The notes under the pieces: generated by a model
The model's input: only the letters and a program-made list of their open reading frames with translations
Databases searched by the model: none
Told to the model about the DNA's origin: nothing
Shown here: piece by piece, positions 14,497-26,045 of the stretch
Layout of the letters: every line of letters starts with the position of its first letter
Position numbering within the stretch: the stretch's first letter is position 1
Program-made: the position numbers and the translations under genes
Source: an uncultured Oscillospiraceae bacterium
Lineage (GTDB): Bacteria; Bacillota; Clostridia; Oscillospirales; Oscillospiraceae
Reading direction: 5' to 3'
DNA: 64,000 nt
NCBI GenBank assembly: GCA_947169975.1
Contig: CAMVRT010000012.1
Span: forward strand, 1 to 64,000

Positions 14497-16221
14497 TTAT
14501 TCCTTCGCGGCGGCGATCTTGGCCAGTTCCTCTTCCTCCAGAATGCGGTAGGCCACCTTGCCCACCAGCGTCTTAGGCAGCTCCTCGCGGAACTCGATGT
14601 CGTAGGGCATGGCGTACTTGGCGATGTGCTTGCGGCAGTAGCTCAGCAGCTCCTGCTTACAGCCCTCTGTGGGCACGTAGCCGGGCTTAAGCACCACGAA
14701 GGCCTTGACCTTCTGGATCTTGATAGGATCGGGCAGGCCGATGACGCAGCTGATCTGCACGTATTCGTGGCCGTCCAGGATATTCTCCAGCTGGGAGGGA
14801 TAGACGTTGTAGCCGTTGGTGACGATCATGCGCTTGATGCGCTGGCGGAAGTAGATGTAGCCCTCCTCGTCCATGATGCCCAGGTCGCCGGTGTGAACCC
14901 AGGTGAGGCCGTCGGCGTGCTTGCGCAGGGTGTTGGCAGTCTCCTCGGGCTGGTTGACGTACTCCAGCATCATGGTGGGGCCGGTCAGGCAGATCTCACC
15001 CTCGGTGCCGTAGGGGACTTCCTCTTCGGTGCCGGGGGCCACGATCTTATAGAAGGTGTCGGGGAAGGGGATGCCGATGGAGCCCTCCTTGGGCTTGTTC
15101 ATGGGGGTCAGGCAGCTGGCGGTGACGCACTCGGTGGTGCCGTAGCCCTCCCGGACGCCCACGGCGCAGCCGTGATCGTGGAGGAAGGCGTCGAACCGCT
15201 TTTTCAGCTCAATGCTCAGACTGTCACCGCCGGAGAACACGCCCTTCAGACAGCTGAGGTCTACGCCCTCCATCTCCGGGATGCGCAGCAGAGCCTCGAA
15301 CAGAGAGGGAACGCCGGCAATGAGATTGGGCTGGTGCTTCTTCAGCAGCTCGGCATAGGTCTTGGGGGTGAAGCGGGGCACCAGGATGCAGTCGCCGCCG
15401 TTGGCCAGCATGGAGTGGATGCTGACGCCCAGGCCGAAGCCGTGGAACATGGGCATGATGGCCAGCATCTTGTGGCCGGCGTGGAAGAAGGGGTTGGTGG
15501 CTACGATCTGGGCAGCCAGAGCGTTGAAGTTGCGGTTGGACAGCAGGATGCCCTTGGTGGTGCCGGTGGTGCCGCCGGAATAGAGGATGGCGGCGGGGTC
15601 CGTATCCTTGCGGCGGACCTTGTAGATCTCTACGTGCTCGCCCTGCCTGATAAAGTCTTTCCAAAGAATCACGCCGCCCTTCTTGGGCACGGGGGCGATC
15701 TTGCGGCCCTCTGTGAGGGCAAAGCCCACCTTCATCAGGGGGGAGAGCTCGTCCTTTACGGAGGCGATGATGAGATGGGGCAGATTCACGGCCTTGCGGA
15801 CGTTTTCAAACTTGGGGTAGAACTGATCCAGGGTCAAAGCGGCAACGGAATTGCTGTCCCGCAAATAGAAGGCGATCTCACTCTCAGCGGACAGGGGATG
15901 CACCATGTTGGCGATGGCGCCCACCATATTCACCGCGTAGAACATGGCCACGGTCTGGGGGGCGTTGGGCATGCAGATGGTGACCTTGTCGCCCTCCCGG
16001 ATGCCCAGAGCCTTCAGACCCTTGGCACAGGCCTCGATCTTCTCCCACATTTTGGCGTAGGTGGTATTGCGGCCCATGAACTCATAGGCGATGTAGTCGG
16101 GGTACTGCTTGACGATCTCCTCCACCTTGCCGGACATGGAGAGAGTGGAGTACTCCAGCGTGGCAGGCACACCGGGATCCATACTGGACAGCCAGGGCGC
16201 CTTGACAGCGGTCTCATTCAT
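14497..16221 (-). CDS. Long-chain-type acyl-CoA ligase (AMP-binding)
   Basis: 574 residues of the ANL superfamily. Core motifs in order: YSGGTTGTTKG (A3 phosphate loop), FHGFGLG, GYGTTE (A5), HTGDLG (A7), RQRIKRMIVTNGYNVYP (A8 hinge) and the catalytic Lys in LVGKVAYR (A10). It activates a carboxylic acid to acyl-AMP and then acyl-CoA; the acid cannot be told from sequence. Its first 8 nt overlap the end of the E2-like gene, so the two are translationally coupled and may act together. Confidence 0.92.
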   Translation of the reverse strand: MNETAVKAPWLSSMDPGVPATLEYSTLSMSGKVEEIVKQYPDYIAYEFMGRNTTYAKMWEKIEACAKGLKALGIREGDKVTICMPNAPQTVAMFYAVNMVGAIANMVHPLSAESEIAFYLRDSNSVAALTLDQFYPKFENVRKAVNLPHLIIASVKDELSPLMKVGFALTEGRKIAPVPKKGGVILWKDFIRQGEHVEIYKVRRKDTDPAAILYSGGTTGTTKGILLSNRNFNALAAQIVATNPFFHAGHKMLAIMPMFHGFGLGVSIHSMLANGGDCILVPRFTPKTYAELLKKHQPNLIAGVPSLFEALLRIPEMEGVDLSCLKGVFSGGDSLSIELKKRFDAFLHDHGCAVGVREGYGTTECVTASCLTPMNKPKEGSIGIPFPDTFYKIVAPGTEEEVPYGTEGEICLTGPTMMLEYVNQPEETANTLRKHADGLTWVHTGDLGIMDEEGYIYFRQRIKRMIVTNGYNVYPSQLENILDGHEYVQISCVIGLPDPIKIQKVKAFVVLKPGYVPTEGCKQELLSYCRKHIAKYAMPYDIEFREELPKTLVGKVAYRILEEEELAKIAAAKE

Positions 16222-17089
16222 AGGAAACTTCCTCCTTCAAAGGTTTCTCCAGCTCCTCGGGGTGCTCCAGCAGGTACTTGAGCAGGCGGATGGACTTGGA
16301 GTAGTAATATCCGTCGGCCAGACGCTCGTCGATGGTCAGGCCCAGATCCAGCGTCTCGCGCATGGTGGCGTTGCCGTTGGCGTCAAAGACGGGGGTCATC
16401 TTCTTCTCGCCGATAATGCAGAACAGGGAGCAGGTGCCCCAGTTGGTCAGGTGATGATAGCCGCTCTTGAGCTTGATGGAGCCCAGATTGGAGATGACCA
16501 CGCTGCTGTAATAGGGATCGGTCTCGATCATGGAGGAGGGGACCCAGCCGTGCTTATCCAGCCACATGATGAACTTGATGGCCGTTTTGCTGATCCAGCG
16601 GGGCAGCTTGTTGAGCGTGTCCATGCTGTCGGTGGTGGGATCCACCTTCTCGCTGCGGCAGCTCTTCACTTGGGAGCGGATGTACTGATGCACGGACTCG
16701 ATGTTGTCATCCTCCTTGGCGTGGAGGGTGGCCAGCGCCTCGGCTCCGTGGTCGGCAAATTCCTTTTTCACCACAAAGGAGGCGGAGATGTTGTTACGCA
16801 TGTAGAAGTTCTGGTTGGCGATAAAGCGGTTCAGCTTGGGCCGCAGCATGATGGTCTTGACCAGGGCGGCCACGATCACGTGGAAAAAGGTGTAGGGGAA
16901 ATCCGTTTCGGTTTCATTTTTCCGGGCGATATACGCCTTGATGGCTGTCAGATCGACGCGCTCGGAGATGTAGGCCTCGTTGTCGCAGCGGTTGGGGTAG
17001 ATGACGCCGGTGATAAACTGGATGGAGGGCAGATCCCTTAGCAGGACGCCGTCCTTCCGGTCACCCCAGCGACGCTTTGTTTGTTCCAT
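16214..17089 (-). CDS. E2/CAT-fold acyltransferase-like protein without lipoyl domain or catalytic His
   Basis: 291 residues matching only the catalytic-domain fold of 2-oxoacid dehydrogenase E2/chloramphenicol acetyltransferase (PYTFFHVIVAALVKTIMLRP, DPYYSSVVISNLGSI, NATMRETLDLGLTIDERLADG). The C-terminal HxxxDG (DHRxxDG in E2) reads DERLADG, so the general-base His is replaced by Glu. There is no lipoyl or E1-binding domain. ATG 17089 is preferred, with GGGAG 11 nt upstream; ATG 17110 has no site. Coupled to the acyl-CoA ligase, so a non-acetylating role in handling an acyl group is possible (inference). Confidence 0.8.
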   Translation of the reverse strand: MEQTKRRWGDRKDGVLLRDLPSIQFITGVIYPNRCDNEAYISERVDLTAIKAYIARKNETETDFPYTFFHVIVAALVKTIMLRPKLNRFIANQNFYMRNNISASFVVKKEFADHGAEALATLHAKEDDNIESVHQYIRSQVKSCRSEKVDPTTDSMDTLNKLPRWISKTAIKFIMWLDKHGWVPSSMIETDPYYSSVVISNLGSIKLKSGYHHLTNWGTCSLFCIIGEKKMTPVFDANGNATMRETLDLGLTIDERLADGYYYSKSIRLLKYLLEHPEELEKPLKEEVSYE

Positions 17090-17124
17090 AGTCACATAAA
17101 CTCCCATCATAAAAATGATTACTT

Positions 17125-17153
17125 ATTATAACAGAGTATTCTGCGCATTTCCA
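17125..17153 (-). promoter_or_regulatory. Promoter of the E2-like/acyl-CoA ligase operon
   Basis: Minus strand: -35 TGGAAA (17148-17153), 17 bp, -10 TATAAT (17125-17130). Confidence 0.5.
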
Positions 17154-17175
17154 CATTTATTTACAATTTATTCAA

Positions 17176-17203
17176 AAACTCCCCCTGTTTTCAGGGGGAG
17201 TTT
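17176..17203 (-). terminator. Terminator after asnS
   Basis: 12-bp stem AAACTCCCCCTG/CAGGGGGAGTTT, followed on the minus strand by TTGAATAAATT. Confidence 0.8.
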
Positions 17204-17241
17204 CGGACAGGCTGTGTAATTGTATGGGATCGGGAGAGAAA

Positions 17242-18636
<1,395 letters not shown>

Positions 18637-18675
18637 ATGTGTTCCACCTTTTCGTGAGAATTTACAGTAACGCTT

Positions 18676-18704
18676 ATTATATACCATGTATTTCCCCTTG
18701 ACAA
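18676..18704 (-). promoter_or_regulatory. Promoter of asnS
   Basis: Minus strand: -35 TTGTCA (18699-18704), 17 bp, -10 TATAAT (18676-18681). Confidence 0.75.
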
Positions 18705-18725
18705 GGGCTTTTCCCCGGGGAATCG

Positions 18726-18754
18726 TTGACTTTTTGCGCCGATGCCCTTACAAT
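18726..18754 (+). promoter_or_regulatory. Promoter of the pseudouridine operon
   Basis: TTGACT (18726-18731), 17 bp, TACAAT (18749-18754); divergent from asnS. Confidence 0.7.
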
Positions 18755-18770
18755 ATGACAAAGAGAGGGG

Positions 18771-19706
18771 ATGAACAGGATGCCCGAGGTCGTGGTGATC
18801 GGCGCAGTGAATATGGATATCGGCGCGGTATCGTCTGCGCCTCTGGTGGCCCGTGACTCCAACCCCGGCCGTGTCGGCACATCGCTGGGCGGCGTGGGCC
18901 GGAATATCGCCCACAACCTGTGCCTTCTGGGAGTAGATACCGCCATGGTGACCGTGCTGGGCGACGACGCCTTTGCTGCCGCCATCCGCCGCGGCGCCGA
19001 GGAAATTGGTCTTGATATGAGCCACAGCGCGGTGATCCCCGGTGGACGCACCTCCACCTACGTCTACCTGTCCCAGCCGGACGGGGACATGGAGCTGGCT
19101 GTCAGCGACATGGAGATCTACGCCCACATGACGCCGGATTATCTGGCGGAGCGGCTGGATTTTATCAACAGCGCAAGGATGGTGGTGATGGACGCGAATC
19201 TGCCGGAGGAGAGCATCCAATGGCTATGCGACCACGTCACCGTGCCCATCGTGGCTGATCCGGTGTCCACTGTCAAGGCGAAAAAGCTTCTGAGCGTGCT
19301 GGGCAAGCTGACCGCGCTGAAGCCCAACCGACTGGAGGCGGAGCGTCTCACCGGTTTGCCGATCCTGGACATTGACGATGCCGCCCGTGTGGCGGAAAAG
19401 CTGCTGGCAACGGGTCTCAAACAGGTATATATTTCCCTGTCGTCCGAGGGAGTATACGCGGCGCAGCAGGGCGGGGAGAGGGCTTACTTCCCGTGCCCGG
19501 CGGTGCGTGTCATCAACGCTACCGGCGGCGGAGACGCCATGGTGGCGGCGCTGACGGCCTCGCTGCTGCGAGGGGAGAATCTGGCACGCACGGCGCAGAA
19601 CGCCATCTGTGCCGGAGCCTATGCCAGCATGGCGGATACCACCATCCAGCCGGATTTGAGCTGGGAGAATATTGAGATAATACGCGAAAGCGAGGAATGG
19701 AAATGA
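18771..19706 (+). CDS. psuK: PfkB-family kinase, probable pseudouridine kinase
   Basis: 311 residues of the ribokinase/PfkB fold: GAVNMDIGAVS start, GGVGRNIAHNLCLLG (PfkB signature 1) and NATGGGDAMVAAL (signature 2, anion hole and catalytic Asp). Pseudouridine kinase is inferred because the next gene is psuG. It would phosphorylate pseudouridine at the 5' position. AGAGAGGGG immediately precedes the ATG. Ends in a 4-nt ATGA overlap with psuG. Confidence 0.9.
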   Translation: MNRMPEVVVIGAVNMDIGAVSSAPLVARDSNPGRVGTSLGGVGRNIAHNLCLLGVDTAMVTVLGDDAFAAAIRRGAEEIGLDMSHSAVIPGGRTSTYVYLSQPDGDMELAVSDMEIYAHMTPDYLAERLDFINSARMVVMDANLPEESIQWLCDHVTVPIVADPVSTVKAKKLLSVLGKLTALKPNRLEAERLTGLPILDIDDAARVAEKLLATGLKQVYISLSSEGVYAAQQGGERAYFPCPAVRVINATGGGDAMVAALTASLLRGENLARTAQNAICAGAYASMADTTIQPDLSWENIEIIRESEEWK

Positions 19707-20632
19707 GTTTAAACAAGTATCTGGATATTGCCCCGGAGGTGGCGGAGGCCCTGCGTGAGGGCCGCCCGGTGGTGGCGCTGGAGAGTACCATCATCTCCCA
19801 CGGCATGCCTTATCCCCAGAACGTGGAGACGGCGCTGAATGTGGAGAAGATCCTCCGTGAGGGCGGCGCCGTGCCCGCCACCATTGCTGTCATCGGCGGA
19901 CGGCTGAAGGCCGGACTGACGGCGGAGGAGATCGACTATCTGGGCCGCACCGGCGCCGGCGTCACCAAGGCCAGCCGCCGGGATCTGCCGGTGCTGGTGG
20001 CAAAGAAGATGGACGGCGCTACCACCGTCACCACAACCATGATGATCGCCGCCATGGCGGGCATCGAGATCTTTGCCACCGGCGGCATCGGCGGCGTCCA
20101 CCGGGGCGCCGAGACCACCATGGACATCTCCGCCGATCTGGAGGAGCTGGCCCAGACGCCGGTCATGGTCATCTGCGCCGGGGCCAAGTCCATTCTGGAT
20201 CTGGGGCTGACCCTGGAGTATCTGGAGACCAAGGGCGTCACCGTCATCGGCTACGGCACCAAGGAGCTGCCTGCCTTCTACACCAGCCATTCCGGCTTCG
20301 GCGTGGACTATGAGCTGGACACGCCGGAGGAGCTGGCGGAGGCCTTCCACGTCAAGCGGGAGCTGGGGCTCAAGGGCGGCATGCTGGTCACCAATCCCAT
20401 CCCCGAGGAATACGCCATGGACGCGGACGTCATCAACAAGGCCATCGACCAGGCCATCGCCGAAAGCGTGGAGCAGGGCATTCACGGCAAGGCTGCCACA
20501 CCCTTCCTGCTGGCCCGGGTCAAGGAACTCACCGGCGGAGACAGCCTGAACTCCAACATCCAGCTGGTCTACAACAATGCCCGCCTGGCGGCCAAAACCG
20601 CTGCCGCTCTGGCTGAACTGAATAAGGCGTAA
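19703..20632 (+). CDS. psuG: Pseudouridine-5'-phosphate glycosidase
   Basis: 309 residues, family length. Highly typical blocks: VALESTIISHGMPYPQN, GVTKASRRDLP, TTVTTTMMIAAMAGI, FATGGIGGVHRGAE, and the C-terminal NPIPEE and NSNIQLVYNNARLAA. Cleaves pseudouridine 5'-phosphate to uracil and ribose 5-phosphate. The ATG at 19703 overlaps the psuK stop (ATGA) with GAGG upstream; an alternative ATG at 19697 is possible. Together with psuK it makes a complete pseudouridine salvage pair. Confidence 0.96.
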   Translation: MSLNKYLDIAPEVAEALREGRPVVALESTIISHGMPYPQNVETALNVEKILREGGAVPATIAVIGGRLKAGLTAEEIDYLGRTGAGVTKASRRDLPVLVAKKMDGATTVTTTMMIAAMAGIEIFATGGIGGVHRGAETTMDISADLEELAQTPVMVICAGAKSILDLGLTLEYLETKGVTVIGYGTKELPAFYTSHSGFGVDYELDTPEELAEAFHVKRELGLKGGMLVTNPIPEEYAMDADVINKAIDQAIAESVEQGIHGKAATPFLLARVKELTGGDSLNSNIQLVYNNARLAAKTAAALAELNKA

Positions 20633-20633
20633 C

Positions 20634-20927
20634 ATGGATAGACCGTGGCTCTTGGTGTTGATCGGCTGGCTGATCCTTGTGAATGTGATCTCCTTTACAG
20701 CATTTGGCGCAGATAAGGAAAGGGCCCGGAAGAAGACGTGGCGTGTGCCGGAGAAGACCCTGTTTGCCCTGGCCGTGTTTGGCGGCGGTTTGGGCGCCTT
20801 TCTGGGAATGCACTTTTTTCGTCACAAGACAAAGCACTGGTATTTTCAGGTGTTTATCCCGCTGATTCTGTTGGTACAAATCGCCGCCGGCGTCCTTCTG
20901 TGGCTTCGCTTCAGCGGCAGAATATAA
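20634..20927 (+). CDS. DUF1294 small membrane protein
   Basis: 97 residues with three predicted membrane segments: N-terminal WLLVLIGWLILVNVISF, FALAVFGGGLGAFLGMHFF, and C-terminal VFIPLILLVQIAAGVLLWL. The R-x-P-E-K-T-L block and GAFLGMxxFRHKTKHWYF are characteristic of DUF1294. Starts 1 nt after the psuG stop, so part of the operon. Function unknown. Confidence 0.85.
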   Translation: MDRPWLLVLIGWLILVNVISFTAFGADKERARKKTWRVPEKTLFALAVFGGGLGAFLGMHFFRHKTKHWYFQVFIPLILLVQIAAGVLLWLRFSGRI

Positions 20928-20941
20928 GGAGGAAGAACAGA

Positions 20942-21280
20942 ATGGTCATCGATGTCTATGCGCAGTATTTTGCGGGGGAGTGCGTCTACAATGAGGTGGA
21001 GCGCCGCGGCGCGTCGGTCAAACTGACCTCGGATTCCGAAGGCGGTCAGATCCGCTACACCGTCAGCGTCAGCTTCTTCCCCCACCGTGACCCGGATGAT
21101 TTTGCCGTGTCCTACGACGCCTATGCCGAAAAGGAGATCTACCACAACAAGGGCCGTCGCTCCAAGAAGCGGGAGGCAGCCATGATGGAGACCTTCCGCG
21201 CCGAGGCCGACGCTGTCGCGGCAGAGCTGGGCGGCACCATCGACTGGGAGCAGCCCCTCATCGAGGCACGTTGGGGATAA
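20942..21280 (+). CDS. Conserved hypothetical protein
   Basis: 112 residues, soluble and charged, no motif I can name. Features: VERRGASVKLTSDSEGGQIRYTVSV and a Lys/Arg-rich patch GRRSKKREAA before a C-terminal helix. AAGGAGGAAGAACAG precedes the ATG. Last gene of the psuK operon, 14 nt after the DUF1294 stop and just before a terminator. Confidence 0.7.
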   Translation: MVIDVYAQYFAGECVYNEVERRGASVKLTSDSEGGQIRYTVSVSFFPHRDPDDFAVSYDAYAEKEIYHNKGRRSKKREAAMMETFRAEADAVAAELGGTIDWEQPLIEARWG

Positions 21281-21300
21281 GGAAAGCACAGTTTACATAA

Positions 21301-21334
21301 AACAAAGCCGCCCGGGTGGGCGGCTTTGTTTTAT
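21301..21334 (+). terminator. Terminator after the psuK operon
   Basis: 13-bp stem AACAAAGCCGCCC/GGGCGGCTTTGTT followed by TTATG; it can also serve the minus-strand M20 gene that ends at 21349. Confidence 0.85.
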
Positions 21335-21348
21335 GTTTTTATTCAGCA

Positions 21349-22641
21349 TCACAGAGACAACACCAGTGTCATCAGGGAACGGACGGCCAGCGGAAGCACC
21401 GACTCGTCGAAATCAAACCGTTCACTGTGGTGGGGGGCGGCGATGGCCGCGCCGAAAATCAGCTCCGTGGCCTGACCGCCTTGGGATCGAACTCGCTGCA
21501 TCATGGTGGTGATATCCTCGCTGGCCCGGAAGTCAAAGGAGGGGAGGATCTTATCCACACCGGGAACCTGCTCCAGAATCTCTGCCACCCGTGCCGCCAG
21601 CTCCGGCGAGCTGCCGGTGCAGCCGCCGCGACCCATGATCCGGTGCTCCGCCGTACAGCCGTACATGGCGGCGGCGGCGTCAATGACCCGCAGGGCGGCG
21701 TCCTCCATATAGCGGTTGATCTCGTCTGTGGCGCCACGGGTCTCCAGTGACAGCTTTGCCTCCGGCGGGATCACGTTGCGTCCGGCCTTGGCAATCAGCG
21801 AACCGATATTGATGCGGCTGGCGCCCTGCCCGGTGCGGGAGATGGCCAATAGATTGGTTACGGCAGCAGCGGCAGCGGCCAGCGCGTTGCGGCCTTCCTC
21901 CGGGCACACGCCGGCGTGCGCGCCTCGACCGTGGATCAGCACGTCTATCTTGGTGCTGGCAAGGAATCCGTGTGTCCCGGCGGCAACAGTACCAACAGGA
22001 GTCAGCCCCATGCTGATGTGGCTGCCCAGCAGGATTTCTACGCCGTCCAGCACACCGGCCTCCACCAGACTGGCACCGCCGCCCAGACCCTCCTCCGCCG
22101 GTTGGAAGATAATACGCACCTGACCGTGAATCTCTTGTCGGCGCTCCCACAGCTCCGCTGCAAGACGCAGACCGATGGCGGCGTGTCCGTCGTGGCCGCA
22201 GGCGTGCATGAATCCGTCACGGCAGGAGGCAAATCCCTCCCGGACAGGGAGCCGATCGTCATCCGCGCTTTCGGACAGCGTGTTGCAGTCCAGATCTACC
22301 CGAATTGCTATGGTTTTTCCGGGATGCCCGCCGTCGATGATGGCCACGCAGCCCGTATAGCCCCCGGCCATGGCGGAGAGCAGCGCACCGTCGCAGCCCG
22401 CCTGCCGGGCACGCTCCAGCGCGGCCGCATCCTCGGCGGGGGAGGGCAGACCGTACATATGGGGGCGGCTGTGGATGGCAGCGCCGTACCGGACGGGGAT
22501 GCTCAAAGCGGTCAGCAGCTCCACCACGCGGCAGGTGGTGCGGTACTCTGTCCAGGCGGATTCGGGATAATGATGGAATTCCCGTCGAAGGGCAATAACG
22601 GAGTCCGAACGGGACAGATCGATTTGGGGCACAGTGCTCAT
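21349..22641 (-). CDS. M20-family amidohydrolase (AbgA-like)
   Basis: 430 residues. Metal-binding blocks: IRVDLDCN, HACGHDGHAAIGLRLA, FQPAEEGLGGG, and the late histidine in IAAPHHSERFDFDE. An IHSRPHMYGL segment and the overall length fit aminobenzoyl-glutamate/indole-acetyl-amino-acid hydrolases. It probably removes an acyl or aryl group from an amino acid; substrate unknown. ATG 22641 follows AGGAGGTCCCC, a perfect site; an upstream frame extension to 22668 is not supported. Monocistronic, just downstream of tRNA-Arg. Confidence 0.87.
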   Translation of the reverse strand: MSTVPQIDLSRSDSVIALRREFHHYPESAWTEYRTTCRVVELLTALSIPVRYGAAIHSRPHMYGLPSPAEDAAALERARQAGCDGALLSAMAGGYTGCVAIIDGGHPGKTIAIRVDLDCNTLSESADDDRLPVREGFASCRDGFMHACGHDGHAAIGLRLAAELWERRQEIHGQVRIIFQPAEEGLGGGASLVEAGVLDGVEILLGSHISMGLTPVGTVAAGTHGFLASTKIDVLIHGRGAHAGVCPEEGRNALAAAAAAVTNLLAISRTGQGASRINIGSLIAKAGRNVIPPEAKLSLETRGATDEINRYMEDAALRVIDAAAAMYGCTAEHRIMGRGGCTGSSPELAARVAEILEQVPGVDKILPSFDFRASEDITTMMQRVRSQGGQATELIFGAAIAAPHHSERFDFDESVLPLAVRSLMTLVLSL

Positions 22642-22670
22642 GGGGACCTCCTGTTTGATGGATCTCATTG

Positions 22671-22700
22671 AAAAAGCACTTGCTTGCGCAAGTGCTTTTT
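22671..22700 (-). terminator. Terminator after tRNA-Arg
   Basis: 13-bp stem AAAAAGCACTTGC/GCAAGTGCTTTTT with a 4-nt loop, between the tRNA and the M20 gene. Confidence 0.85.
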
Positions 22701-22703
22701 TTC

Positions 22704-22780
22704 TGGCACCCCAGAGGGGATTCGAACCTCCGACCTACCGCTTAGGAGGCGGTCGCTCTATCCTGCTGAGCTACTGGGGC
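22704..22780 (-). tRNA. tRNA-Arg (anticodon CCU)
   Basis: 77 nt on the minus strand with encoded CCA. Acceptor GCCCCAG/CTGGGGT (a G-U pair at position 1-72), D-arm GCTC/GAGC, anticodon stem ACCGC/GCGGT around CTCCTAA (anticodon CCT), and T-arm GGAGGTTCGAATCCCCTC. It reads AGG. Confidence 0.95.
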
Positions 22781-22867
22781 AAATGACCAAATGCTATTTT
22801 ACTATGAAGCCCCCGCCTTGTCAACGCGGAAATGTGCGTTTTTGGGGCGGAAATCCGGAAAACAGTC

Positions 22868-22894
22868 TTGCAATCAGCGCGGAGAGAGCATATA
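22868..22894 (+). promoter_or_regulatory. Promoter of typA
   Basis: TTGCAA (22868-22873) and TATAAT (22889-22894) with a short 15-bp spacer; TAATAT at 22891 would give 17 bp. Confidence 0.5.
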
Positions 22895-22943
22895 ATATCA
22901 AGGTTAATGCGACTATTTTACCCATGAGAAAGGGGTTTTTCCT

Positions 22944-24776
<1,833 letters not shown>

Positions 24777-24787
24777 GCACACAGAGG

Positions 24788-24822
24788 ACGAGCCTGTTCC
24801 CGGTCAGGAACAGGCTCGTTTT
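24788..24822 (+). terminator. Terminator after typA
   Basis: 13-bp stem ACGAGCCTGTTCC/GGAACAGGCTCGT, then TTTTG; also faces the end of galK on the other strand. Confidence 0.85.
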
Positions 24823-24848
24823 GTGATAATATGGTTTACATAAAATCA

Positions 24849-26024
24849 TCACTCGTCGGTCAGCAGTGTGCCGCCCACCGGACGAATGGCCAGTACGTGG
24901 CAGCTCCCCTTGCCCAGTACAGCTTCGATCCCGGTACGGAAGACGGGCAACATGTCGTTCGGCACGAAGGCCTGAACGGTACCGGCAAAGCCGCCGCCGT
25001 GGACACGGCATGCACCTCGGCCGTTCAGCAGATGACGGGCCAGTGCCAGCGTCAGCGCAACCTCCTGGTGGGCCGTCGCCCCGGTGGGGATCACGTTTTG
25101 CAGCAGATTCTGGGAGGAGAAGCCGGAGAGATTTACATAACGCAGGAACTCGTTGAAGTCGCCGCGCTGCAGGGCAGCCACCTGAGCCGCAACCCGGCGG
25201 TTTTCATCGTAAATATGGATGGCCCGGAGCACGGCACGGTCGCCGGCAACGGCGCGGACACGGGGGAGTGCGGCGTAGAAGTCGGTCTCCGGCACCTCCC
25301 GCAGGGCGGCCTTGCCGAACACCGCGCTGACAGCGGCAAGCTCGGCGGGGATGGCGGCGTACTCGTCGGTGAGGTCGGCGTGGCTGGCGCCGGAGTCAAT
25401 GATACACAGGGCATGACCGCAGGCGGAGAAGTCAAAGTCTACCGGGGTGATGACCGGTGCGGCGGGATCGGCAAAGTCAATGGCCACGCAGCCGCCCACA
25501 GAGGAGGCCATCTGATCCATCAAACCGCAGGGCTTTCCGAAATAGACGTTCTCGGCAAACTGGGCAATTTTGGCAATCTCCACGGCGTCTGCGCCGCCGG
25601 AAAACAGGTGGTTGATGGCGGTGCCCAGCATCACCTCGAAGGCGGCGGAACTGCTGAGCCCGCTGCCCGGCAGCACCGTGGAGGTCACGTAGGCGTCAAA
25701 GCCTTTTACGGCACATTCCCTCTGTGCAAACCCGGCCGCAACGCCGCGGATCAGGGCGGCAGTGGTGTTTTTCTCCGTCTGGCGGATGGTCAGATCACGA
25801 AGATCCACCTCACAGAGGGGGTAACCCTCCGACAGCACGCGGATCGTATTGCTGCCATTGAGGGCAATGGCGGCACGGGTGTCCAATTCCACCGCCGCTG
25901 CCAGTACGCAGCCGTGCTGATGGTCGGTGTGGTTGCCGCTCAACTCCGTGCGTCCGGGAGCGGAAAACACGTGGGTGGGGGCGGTGTGAAAAGTGTTTTC
26001 AAATTTTACTCGGATCTCTGACAT
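24849..26024 (-). CDS. galK: Galactokinase
   Basis: 391 residues of the GHMP family. The galactokinase signature GRTELSGNHTDHQHG is near residue 24, the ATP-binding LPGSGLSSSAAFEV is in the middle, and the C-terminal GACRVHGGGFAGTVQAF is the GHMP motif 3. Phosphorylates galactose at C1. Last gene of nifS-MATE-rlmA-galK, 21 nt after rlmA. galE and galM are in the window but not in this operon. Confidence 0.95.
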   Translation of the reverse strand: MSEIRVKFENTFHTAPTHVFSAPGRTELSGNHTDHQHGCVLAAAVELDTRAAIALNGSNTIRVLSEGYPLCEVDLRDLTIRQTEKNTTAALIRGVAAGFAQRECAVKGFDAYVTSTVLPGSGLSSSAAFEVMLGTAINHLFSGGADAVEIAKIAQFAENVYFGKPCGLMDQMASSVGGCVAIDFADPAAPVITPVDFDFSACGHALCIIDSGASHADLTDEYAAIPAELAAVSAVFGKAALREVPETDFYAALPRVRAVAGDRAVLRAIHIYDENRRVAAQVAALQRGDFNEFLRYVNLSGFSSQNLLQNVIPTGATAHQEVALTLALARHLLNGRGACRVHGGGFAGTVQAFVPNDMLPVFRTGIEAVLGKGSCHVLAIRPVGGTLLTDE

Positions 26025-26045
26025 GGTGTTCAGCTCTTTTCTCGG

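Noticed and set aside
18637-18770. T-box leader upstream of asnS
   Set aside because: Only ~45 nt separate the promoter from the start codon; no T-box sequence or specifier stem.
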